A DNA stretch of 64,000 nucleotides from assembly GCF_001191005.1 (NCBI RefSeq), contig NZ_CP012201.1, forward strand, positions 1,674,001-1,738,000, written 5' to 3'. This document shows, piece after piece, positions 45,013 to 52,683 of the stretch. A model generated the notes under the pieces. The model was not told where the DNA came from. It saw only the letters and a program-made list of their open reading frames with translations, and did no database searches. The position numbers and the translations under genes were made by a program. Source of the DNA: Massilia sp. NR 4-1 (GTDB taxonomy: Bacteria > Pseudomonadota > Gammaproteobacteria > Burkholderiales > Burkholderiaceae_D). Every line of letters begins with the position of its first letter. The first letter of the stretch is position 1.

Positions 45013-46263
45013 CTAGCCGAACTTGCGCACGGCATCCAGCGCCAGGCCGGCGCCGATGCTGCCGAACAGGTCGCCCTCGACCTTGCGCGCCGACGGCACC
45101 AGGGCGCCGATGCGTTCGCGCAGCAGGCGCACACCGCTGGAACCGCCGGTGAAGAAGACGGTATCCACCTGCTCCGGTTTGAGGCCGGCGTCGGCCAGCA
45201 ACTGGAGCACGGTCTGTTCGATGGAGCCCACCAGGTGGCCGACGGCCAGGTCGAAAGCGGCGCGCTGCAGGTCGAGCGTGACGGGCGGCGCGAGGCGGTC
45301 CAGCTCCAGCGCGAAGCTGTCGGCGCCGGACAGGCCGATCTTGCCCTCTTCCACCTTCATCGCCAGCCAGTGGCCGGCGCGCTCGTCGATCAGCCTTTGC
45401 AGGCGGCCCAGCTTTTCCTGCTCCTTGGCGTCGCGCAGCAGCTCGGACAGCTGCACCCACATCTTCTTGGTATACGCCTGGTTGATGGTGTGCCAGGTCG
45501 CCAGATTGAAGAAGTAGCTCGATGGGATCTCGCTGTTATTGCGCAGCTGGCTGCCATAGCCGAGCAGCGGCATCACGGCCGCCAGGCTCAGATATTTATC
45601 GAAATCGGTGCCGCCGATATGCACGCCGCCATTGGCCAGGATATCGTCGCGCCGCTCGGCCTTCTGCGCGCGCTGCGGCGACAGGCGCACCAGCGAGAAG
45701 TCGGACGTGCCGCCGCCGATGTCGGCGATCAAGACCAGTTCCTCGCGGTCGATCTGCGACTCGTAATCGAAGGCGGCGGCGATCGGCTCGAACTGGAAGG
45801 CGATATCCTTGAAGCCGACGGCGCGCGCGATCTCGCCCAGGGTATCCTCGGCCAGCTGGTCGGCGGCGGCATCGTCGTCGATGAAATGCACCGGGCGGCC
45901 GAAGACGGCCGACTCGAATTTGCGGCCGGCGGCCTGCTCGGCGCGGTGCTTGACCTCGCCGATGAACTGGGCCAGCAGCATGCGGAAGGGCAAGGCGCGG
46001 CCGCCGACCTCGGTCTGGCCGTCGATCAGGCTGGTGCCCAGCAGGCTTTTCATGGAGCGCATCAGGCGCCCTTCGTAGCCGGCCAGGTACTCGGCCAGCG
46101 CGGCGCGGCCGAAGCTGACCTGGTCGTCGTCGGCATTGAAGAAGACCACCGAGGGCAAGGTAGTTTTGCCATCCTCCAGGGGCAGCATCAGCGACTGGCC
46201 GGGGCGCACCCAGCCTACGGTGGAATTGGAGGTGCCGAAATCGACGCCGCAAGCATTGGCCAT
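45013..46263 (-). CDS. Hsp70-family protein, YegD type
   Basis: The 416-residue protein has only the actin-like ATPase part of Hsp70: 'CGVDFGTSNSTVGW' (phosphate 1), 'LIADIGGGTSDFSL' (phosphate 2) and 'VFFTGGSSGVRLLRERI' (adenosine). The substrate-binding domain of DnaK is absent. This matches YegD-like stand-alone Hsp70 ATPases, whose function is poorly known. AGGACGGGA precedes the ATG at 46263. It is divergent from the LacI regulator over a 219-base gap and upstream of the exonuclease. Confidence 0.88.
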   Translation of the reverse strand: MANACGVDFGTSNSTVGWVRPGQSLMLPLEDGKTTLPSVVFFNADDDQVSFGRAALAEYLAGYEGRLMRSMKSLLGTSLIDGQTEVGGRALPFRMLLAQFIGEVKHRAEQAAGRKFESAVFGRPVHFIDDDAAADQLAEDTLGEIARAVGFKDIAFQFEPIAAAFDYESQIDREELVLIADIGGGTSDFSLVRLSPQRAQKAERRDDILANGGVHIGGTDFDKYLSLAAVMPLLGYGSQLRNNSEIPSSYFFNLATWHTINQAYTKKMWVQLSELLRDAKEQEKLGRLQRLIDERAGHWLAMKVEEGKIGLSGADSFALELDRLAPPVTLDLQRAAFDLAVGHLVGSIEQTVLQLLADAGLKPEQVDTVFFTGGSSGVRLLRERIGALVPSARKVEGDLFGSIGAGLALDAVRKFG

Positions 46264-46389
46264 GAGTCCCGTCCTGGAAAAGCAAAGGGGCGGTATTCTA
46301 GCAGAGTCCCGGCGCCCCGGCGGAAAACCGCCATTTTCTTCATTCTGGTGCGGCGGCGCGACAAGCACCCCACAAAACAGCGCAAATTG

Positions 46390-46419
46390 TTGCCAGAAGG
46401 TAAGACATTAAGTTATGCT
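46390..46419 (+). promoter_or_regulatory. Candidate promoter of the LacI-type gene
   Basis: TTGCCA (46390-46395, five of six), an 18-bp spacer and TATGCT (46414-46419, four of six) lie about 64 bases upstream of the chosen ATG. Confidence 0.4.
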
Positions 46420-46482
46420 CAATAGCAATACTATAAGTCGCGGATAAGACCACTTCCCGTGGAGGCGACGGCAACAGAGACG

Positions 46483-47571
46483 ATGACCAAGACCAAACCT
46501 CCTCAGGCGCTCAGCGCGGCGGACCAGAAGGCCGCCATTTTGCGCGAAGACCGCCGGGTGACTTCCTACGACGTGGCCATGCTGGCCGGCGTATCGCAGT
46601 CGGCAGTATCGCGTTGTTTCAAACCGGGCGCCAGCGTTTCCAAGGCGACCTATGCACGGGTGATGCAGGCGGCCGAAGGGCTGGGCTATATCCCGAATGC
46701 GGCCGCGCGCAGCCTCATCACGCGGCGCTCGAACACGGTGGCGCTGCTGATCTCGAACGCCTCGAACCTGTATTATCCCGAAGCGCTGTCCGAGCTGAGC
46801 CAGCAGATCACGCGCCACGGCAAGCGCGCCCTGCTCTTCACCATGCAGTCGGAAAGCGATGTCGGCGAGATTCTGAACGATGTCTGGCAATACCAGGTCG
46901 ACGGCGTGATCGCCGCCGCCGCCCTGAGCGAAGCCCAGATCGCCGAATGCGAACGGCGGCGCGTGCCGCTGGTGGTCTTCAACCGCAATCTGCGCGACAG
47001 CCATGTGGCCAGCGTCTTCTGCGACCAGTATGAGGCCGGACGCATGCTGGCGGCGCGCCTGGCGGCGGCCGGACACCACCAGTTCGGCATCATCGCCGGA
47101 CCGGAAGAATCGCCGGTGGCCAGCGAACGGCGGCGCGGCGCCACCGAAAAGCTGCTGGAACTGGGCCTGCCCGCGCCGGCCCTGGCCTACGGCTGCTTCG
47201 ACTACGGCAGCGGCGCCCATGGCCTGCGCCAGATCATCGCCCAGCTGGGACGCGCGCCCGACGCCATCATCTGCGGCAACGACGTGATGGCCCTGGGTTG
47301 CCTCGACCACGCCCGCCACGAACTGCGGCTCGACGTCCCCGGCGAACTCTCGGTGGCCGGTTTCGACGCCGTCGAACCGTCCAACTGGCTCAGCTATAAC
47401 CTGACCACGCTGCGCCAGCCGATCCAGAAGATGGCCCTGGCCGCCGCCGACCTCCTGGCCAGCCTGATCGAAGCCCCCTGCGGCAGCGCCGAAAAGCGCG
47501 TCTTCGCACCGCAGCTGATCGAAGGCGCCACCGCCCGCCTCACGCCCCGCCGCGCCGTCCTCGCCGCCTGA
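46483..47571 (+). CDS. LacI-family transcriptional regulator
   Basis: The 362-residue protein has an N-terminal helix-turn-helix ('TSYDVAMLAGVSQSAVSRCF', about 24-43) and a hinge 'LGYIPNAAARSL'. A periplasmic-binding-protein-like sensor follows (about 80-355), with 'ICGNDVMALGCLDHAR' and 'SVAGFDAVEPSNW'. I take the ATG at 46483, because the helix-turn-helix begins about 20 residues in; a GTG at 46459 is an alternative. It is divergent from the Hsp70 gene and converges on cphA. The effector and targets are unknown. Nearby candidates are its own promoter or the cyanophycin genes. Confidence 0.9.
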   Translation: MTKTKPPQALSAADQKAAILREDRRVTSYDVAMLAGVSQSAVSRCFKPGASVSKATYARVMQAAEGLGYIPNAAARSLITRRSNTVALLISNASNLYYPEALSELSQQITRHGKRALLFTMQSESDVGEILNDVWQYQVDGVIAAAALSEAQIAECERRRVPLVVFNRNLRDSHVASVFCDQYEAGRMLAARLAAAGHHQFGIIAGPEESPVASERRRGATEKLLELGLPAPALAYGCFDYGSGAHGLRQIIAQLGRAPDAIICGNDVMALGCLDHARHELRLDVPGELSVAGFDAVEPSNWLSYNLTTLRQPIQKMALAAADLLASLIEAPCGSAEKRVFAPQLIEGATARLTPRRAVLAA

Positions 47572-47602
47572 GCCGGCCGCACCGTTTGACGCGGCAAAAA
47601 AA

Positions 47603-47633
47603 AATCCCCCCGATGCCGGACACCAGGGGGATT
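47603..47633 (-). terminator. Terminator of the cyanophycin synthetase operon
   Basis: An 8-bp stem AATCCCCC/GGGGGATT has a 15-nt loop and is followed on the minus strand by seven T. It lies 27 bases past the cphA stop. Confidence 0.88.
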
Positions 47634-47660
47634 GTGGTGCGGTGCTGCCGGCGGCGCAGC

Positions 47661-50231
47661 TTAGCCGGCGGCGACGCGCTGGGCGATGTGGGCCAGGGCT
47701 TCTTCGACCTGGTCGACCAGGATCAGGCAGAGGTCGCCCTCTTTGAGGCGCCCCAGCGCGGTGTCGATGGCGAGGAATTCGCCGTAGATGTCTTCGACGT
47801 GGCTGGTGCGGCTGGCGCCGGTCAGGCCTTGGCGCAGCAGGGCCAGCACTTCGCCGTCGGCGCGGCCGCGCTGGCATTGGTCCTGGTACAGCAGCACGTC
47901 GTCGAAGGCACGGCCGAGAATCTCGGTCTGCTGGCGGATGTCCTGGTCGCGGCGGTCGCCGGCGCCGCTGATCACCACCGAACGGCGCTTGGCGGGCATG
48001 GCGTCCACGGCTTGCACCAGGGCCAGCATGGCGTCCGGGTTGTGGCCGTAGTCGGCGATCACGGTGGCGCCGCGATAGTCGAACACATTGAAACGGCCCG
48101 GCGCGTTGTCGCTGTCGTTCAGGAAGGTGCGCAGGCCGGCGCGGATGGCGTCCCAGCCGATGCCGGCGCCCCAGGCCGCGCCGACGGCGGCCATCACGTT
48201 TTCGACCTGGAAGCCGATGGTGCCGTTGCGGGTGATCGGCACCTCGGCCAGCGCGATGCGCTGCTCGGACTTGCCTTCCACCGCGACCAGTTGGCCGTTT
48301 TCGACGTAGATGGTGCGGTGGCCTTGCGCGATATGGCGCGCCACGACCGGATGCTCTTTCTGCGCGCCGAAGAAGGTGACTTTGCCGCGGCAGTTGGCGG
48401 CCATGCCGGCGACGATAGGGTCGACCGCGTTCAGCACGGCCATGCCGTTTTCGTCGACGTTCTGCACGATCACGCGTTTCAGCACGGCCAGGTCTTCCAC
48501 CGTGGTGATGTAGTTCAGTCCCAGGTGGTCGCCGGCGCCGATATTGGTGACGACGGCCACTTTGCAGCGGTCGTAGGCCAGGCCTTCGCGCAGGATGCCG
48601 CCGCGCGCGGTTTCGAACACGGCCGCGTCGACGTCGGGATGCTGCAGCACATTGCGCGCGCTGCGCGGGCCGCTGCAGTCGCCGCTGTCGATCTGGCGGC
48701 CGTTGACGTAGACGCCGTCGGTATTGGTCATGCCCACGCGCAGGCCGCTGGCGGCCACCAGATGCGCGGCCAGGCGCACGGTGGTGGTCTTGCCATTGGT
48801 GCCGGTGACGGCGATGACAGGAATGCGGCCGTCTTCGCCTTCGGGGAACATGGTGCCGATGATGGCCTCGCCCACCGCGCGGCCCTTGCCGTAGGACGGC
48901 GACAGGTGCATGCGCAGGCCGGGCGCGGCGTTCACTTCGACCACGCCGCCGTTCTGTTCTTCGATCGGACGCAGCACGCTGTCGCACACCACGTCCACGC
49001 CGCAGATATCCAGGCCGATCATCTGCGCCGCTTCCACCGCGCGCGCCGCCACATCGGGATGCACGTCGTCGGTGACGTCGGTGGCGGTGCCGCCGGTCGA
49101 GAGGTTGGCGTTATTGCGCAGGATGACGCGCTGGCCCTGGGCCGGCACGGAGTCCGCTTCCAGGCCTTGCAGCTTGAGGCGCGCCAGGGCGATATCGTCG
49201 AAGCGGATCTTGGTCAGCGAGGTGGAATGGCCGGAGCCGCGGCGCGGGTCGGCATTGACGATGTCGACCAGTTCGCGCACGGAGTGCTTGCCGTCGCCCA
49301 CCACATGGGGCGGATCGCGGCGCGCCGCCGCCACCAGCTTGTTGCCGATGACCAGCAGGCGGAAATCGTGGCCGGCCAGGAAGCGCTCGACCAGGATATC
49401 GTCGCGGAATTCGCGCGCGGTGGCGAAGGCGGCGTCGATCTGTTCCTTAGTGGTGACGTTGACCGTCACGCCCTTGCCCTGGTTGCCATCCTTCGGCTTG
49501 ACCACCACCGGCAGGCCGATTTCCTGGGCCACGGCCCAGGCTTCCTCGGCGCTGTCGACCGAGCGGCCGATCGGCACCGGCACGCCGGCCGCGTCGAGCA
49601 GCTTCTTGGTCAGTTCCTTGTCCTGCGCGATGGCTTCGGCGATGGCGCTGGTGCTGTCGATTTCAGCGGCCTGGATGCGGCGCTGGCGGCTGCCCCAGCC
49701 GAAGCTGACCATGCTGCCGCTGGTCATGCGGCGGAAAGGGATCCTGCGCGCGACGGCGGCCTGCACGATGGCGCCGGTGCTCGGGCCAAGGCGCACGTCC
49801 TCGTCCAGGTCGCGCAGCTCGGTCAGGGCGGCATTCAGGTCGAACGGCGTGTCGTCCTGGGCGGCCTGGCACAGCTTCTCGGCCAGTTCCACGGCCAGAC
49901 GGCCCACGGCTTCCTCGGTGTATTCGACCACCATCTGGAAGATGCCCGTTTCCAACGTCTGCGTGGTGCGGCTGAAGGTCACGGGGCAGCCCGCCTCCGC
50001 CTGCAGGGCCAGCGCAGCCAGCTCCAGCACATGGGCCATCGGCACATTGTCGGCGTGGCCGGACGGCTGGAATTGCGGGATGCGCGAGAACCGGCTGCGC
50101 AGACGCTCTTCGAAGCCGGGCAGCTTGTCCACCGCGTGTTCTTCCGGCGTGCAGGAGACTATCGCCTCGACCGCCGTATGGTGGCTCCAGAGGTTTGGGC
50201 CGCGCAGCGCGCGGGTACGAATCACTTCCAT
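47661..50231 (-). CDS. cphA: Cyanophycin synthetase, canonical
   Basis: This enzyme polymerises Asp and Arg into multi-L-arginyl-poly-L-aspartate using ATP. The 856-residue protein has an N-terminal domain (about 1-160). An ATP-grasp module follows (about 210-470) with 'VVVKPKDGNQGKGV' and 'EVNAAPGLRMH', then a Mur-ligase-like module with an intact P-loop VTGTNGKTTT (Lys481) and 'DYGHNPDAM'. Both active sites therefore look functional. It lies 50 bases downstream of the second synthetase gene in the same direction. No cyanophycinase or isoaspartyl dipeptidase gene is in the window. Confidence 0.96.
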   Translation of the reverse strand: MEVIRTRALRGPNLWSHHTAVEAIVSCTPEEHAVDKLPGFEERLRSRFSRIPQFQPSGHADNVPMAHVLELAALALQAEAGCPVTFSRTTQTLETGIFQMVVEYTEEAVGRLAVELAEKLCQAAQDDTPFDLNAALTELRDLDEDVRLGPSTGAIVQAAVARRIPFRRMTSGSMVSFGWGSRQRRIQAAEIDSTSAIAEAIAQDKELTKKLLDAAGVPVPIGRSVDSAEEAWAVAQEIGLPVVVKPKDGNQGKGVTVNVTTKEQIDAAFATAREFRDDILVERFLAGHDFRLLVIGNKLVAAARRDPPHVVGDGKHSVRELVDIVNADPRRGSGHSTSLTKIRFDDIALARLKLQGLEADSVPAQGQRVILRNNANLSTGGTATDVTDDVHPDVAARAVEAAQMIGLDICGVDVVCDSVLRPIEEQNGGVVEVNAAPGLRMHLSPSYGKGRAVGEAIIGTMFPEGEDGRIPVIAVTGTNGKTTTVRLAAHLVAASGLRVGMTNTDGVYVNGRQIDSGDCSGPRSARNVLQHPDVDAAVFETARGGILREGLAYDRCKVAVVTNIGAGDHLGLNYITTVEDLAVLKRVIVQNVDENGMAVLNAVDPIVAGMAANCRGKVTFFGAQKEHPVVARHIAQGHRTIYVENGQLVAVEGKSEQRIALAEVPITRNGTIGFQVENVMAAVGAAWGAGIGWDAIRAGLRTFLNDSDNAPGRFNVFDYRGATVIADYGHNPDAMLALVQAVDAMPAKRRSVVISGAGDRRDQDIRQQTEILGRAFDDVLLYQDQCQRGRADGEVLALLRQGLTGASRTSHVEDIYGEFLAIDTALGRLKEGDLCLILVDQVEEALAHIAQRVAAG

Positions 50232-50281
50232 TTGTATTCCTGTCTGTTTATTCTTGGCCGGCGCGCTCTTACGCCGTGCTT

Positions 50282-52462
50282 TTACGCCGCTTTACTGCTG
50301 TTCCAGTCGAAGGTGCGCAGGGCCGCGCCCATCAGCTCCGGCGTCAGGCCCAACGCCCAGCCGGCGCCGATGGCGGCCAGCACGGCTTCCTGGTGCGCTT
50401 CGTGGCCGGCCGGCAGGCAGCTTGGCGGCAGCACGGCCAGTTCGTCGGCACCGGCAGCCAGCACGAAACCGTCGGCGCCCAGGAAGACGGCGCGGTTGCC
50501 GTCCTGGCGGTGCGCCGCCAGCGCCGGCACGTCGGCGTTCAGGCCGTAGAAGATCACGGCGCCGTCGCACAGCTCGGCCATATCCACCACTTGCGCATCG
50601 GAGGCGTTCAGCACCGCCGCGCCTTCCGGCAGCACCACGTCCACCTGGGTGCGCAGCACGCCATACATTTTTTCTTCGGAATCGATATAGAACTCGCCCA
50701 GCTCTTCATGGCCGCTGGCGTCGGTTACCACGCCCACGGTGCACTTGTCGTAAGCATAGCCCTCGGTCAGCACCATGCGGTTGCTGTTGTCGAAGACGGC
50801 GGCTTCCACGTTCTTGTTGAGCAGCAGGCGCTGGCCGGATTCCCACTCACTGAGCGGGCCGCGCGCGACCTTGCGGCCATTCAGGTAAATACCGTCTTCG
50901 CAGCTCAGGCCCACATGCTTGGCATTGGTCTGCAGCATCCAGGCGGTAAGACGGGCGATCAGCGCGGTGTGGCGCTGGCCGGACACGCCAACGATAGGAA
51001 TGCGGCCGTCTTCGCCTTCGCCGAACAACTCGTCGACGATGGCCGCGCCGACCGGGCGCACCTTGCCGCCATGGGCCGGTTTCAGGTGGGCCAGCAGGCC
51101 GGGGCTGGCGTTGACTTCGATGATGGCGCCGCCCTGCTCTTCCAGCGGACGGGAAATGTCTTCGGCCACCAGGTCGATGCCGGCGATGTCGAGGCCGACC
51201 ACGCGCGTGGCCAGGGCGGCCATCTCGGCCACGCTCGGGTGCACTTCGTCGGTCACGTCGTTGGCAACGTTGCCGTTCAGCTGGATCAGCACCTTGCGGC
51301 CCGCGTCCGGCACGGAATCCGGGGTCAGGCCCTGGCGCTGCAGGTCGAGCAGCACCTCTTCCGATTCGCGCGGCTGCACGATATTCAGCGGGAATTCCTC
51401 GGTGGTGCCACGGCGCGGATCGGTGTTGATCTGGCTGTCGACCAGTTCCTGCACGGTGGACTTGCCGTCGCCGACGGCCCACAGCGATTCGCCGCGCGAA
51501 GCGGCGATCAGGCGGCGGCCCACCACCAGCAGGCGGTGCTCGTTACCGACGATGAATTTTTCCACGATCACGCTCTTGCTGCCGCCACGGGCAACGGCGA
51601 TGTCGTAAGCGGCCTTCACATCGGCCTCGGTGTTCAGGTTCAGCGACACGCCGCGGCCATGGTTACCGTCATACGGCTTGACCGCGACCGGCAGGCCGAT
51701 ATCCTGGGCTTCTTCCCAGGCTTCGTCGGCGCTGCGCACCAGCACACCTTCCGGCACGGGCACGCCGGCCGAGGACAGCAAGTCCTTGGTCATGTCCTTG
51801 TCGCTGGCGATGCCTTCGGCGATGGCGCTGGTGTTATCGGTTTCCGCGGTCCAGATGCGGCGCTGGCGGGCGCCATGGCCCAGTTGCACCAGATTGCCGT
51901 CGGTCAGGCGGATGTGCGGAATCTTGCGGTCGGTGGCGGCATCGACGATATTGCCGGTGCTCGGGCCCAGGCACAGCGACTCGACCAGGTCGGTCAGGCT
52001 GGCGACGGCGCCGGCCACGTCGTAAGGACGGTCTTCGATGGCGGCCATCAGCAGGTCGCGGCCAGCGGCCAGCGCGGCGCGCCCGACCTGTTCCTGGCGG
52101 GTGCGGAATGCCATTTTGTAAATGCCGCTGCCTTCGGCGGTCTGGCGGGTCTTGCCGAAACCGGTGCGCATGCCGGCCAGGTTTTGCAGCTCCAGCACCA
52201 CGTGTTCGAGAATGTGGCCGGCGTAGGTGCCGCCGCGCAGGCGCTCGAGGAAGCCGCCGCGCTCGCCCACGCCGCAGCGGTGCTCGATCAGGTTCGGCAG
52301 CATGGCGGTCAGGCGCTCGTACAGGCCGGGCAATTTATCGGAGGGGAATTGCTCAAGCTCGCCGATGTCCAGCCAAGCTTCGATCACCGGGCGATAGGTC
52401 CAGATATTGGGTCCACGCAGATGCGTTACGCGGAGAACTTCTATGTCTTTCTTCTTTGTCAT
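50282..52462 (-). CDS. Cyanophycin synthetase paralogue with degenerate Mur-ligase P-loop
   Basis: The 726-residue paralogue shares the N-terminal domain ('LRGPNIWTYRPVIEAW') and the ATP-grasp module ('VAVKPYDGNHGRGV', 'EVNASPGLLAHLKP'). Its Mur-ligase-like part is shortened by about 130 residues overall. Where CphA has GTNGKTTT it has SGQRHT (His498 in place of the Lys region), so ATP binding at that site is probably lost. Tandem cphA paralogues are known in betaproteobacteria. This copy may add only one of the two amino acids or act as a structural or primer subunit; that is inference. It is the first gene of the operon and is divergent from the ABC protein gene. Confidence 0.92.
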   Translation of the reverse strand: MTKKKDIEVLRVTHLRGPNIWTYRPVIEAWLDIGELEQFPSDKLPGLYERLTAMLPNLIEHRCGVGERGGFLERLRGGTYAGHILEHVVLELQNLAGMRTGFGKTRQTAEGSGIYKMAFRTRQEQVGRAALAAGRDLLMAAIEDRPYDVAGAVASLTDLVESLCLGPSTGNIVDAATDRKIPHIRLTDGNLVQLGHGARQRRIWTAETDNTSAIAEGIASDKDMTKDLLSSAGVPVPEGVLVRSADEAWEEAQDIGLPVAVKPYDGNHGRGVSLNLNTEADVKAAYDIAVARGGSKSVIVEKFIVGNEHRLLVVGRRLIAASRGESLWAVGDGKSTVQELVDSQINTDPRRGTTEEFPLNIVQPRESEEVLLDLQRQGLTPDSVPDAGRKVLIQLNGNVANDVTDEVHPSVAEMAALATRVVGLDIAGIDLVAEDISRPLEEQGGAIIEVNASPGLLAHLKPAHGGKVRPVGAAIVDELFGEGEDGRIPIVGVSGQRHTALIARLTAWMLQTNAKHVGLSCEDGIYLNGRKVARGPLSEWESGQRLLLNKNVEAAVFDNSNRMVLTEGYAYDKCTVGVVTDASGHEELGEFYIDSEEKMYGVLRTQVDVVLPEGAAVLNASDAQVVDMAELCDGAVIFYGLNADVPALAAHRQDGNRAVFLGADGFVLAAGADELAVLPPSCLPAGHEAHQEAVLAAIGAGWALGLTPELMGAALRTFDWNSSKAA

Positions 52463-52481
52463 GTTTTTGCTCTAGTACCTC

Positions 52482-52499
52482 TTGCGGTATACTCCGCAA
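52482..52499 (-). promoter_or_regulatory. Inverted repeat in the 5' region of the cyanophycin synthetase operon
   Basis: TTGCGG and CCGCAA flank six bases, 20 bases upstream of the first synthetase ATG. It can be a DNA operator or a leader hairpin just before the ribosome site. Confidence 0.4.
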
Positions 52500-52642
52500 A
52501 AGCAGGCCGCCCTCTTCTAAGTCTAATGATGCATAGCTGACAGAATACCGTAAATAACAGCTACCTTCCGCCGCTATTGCTACTCGTGTTAGCGTTTCGC
52601 TTGTTTAAGGCCCGGTCCGATATTTTCCCACTGTTTCGCCAT

Positions 52643-52660
52643 CCTTGCCAGTTTGCAAGG
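52643..52660 (+). promoter_or_regulatory. Inverted repeat upstream of the ABC gene
   Basis: CCTTGC and GCAAGG flank six bases, 24 bases upstream of the ABC ATG. The shared TTGC/GCAA core with the repeat at 52482 hints at one regulator, but spacing differs. Confidence 0.3.
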
Positions 52661-52683
52661 ACCGCCCTGGAGTATGTTGCACA

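Noticed and set aside
46408..48987. An 859-codon minus-strand frame covering LacI and part of cphA
   Set aside because: It runs through the cphA terminator and opposite a clear LacI gene. It is Arg-rich with no recognisable motif.
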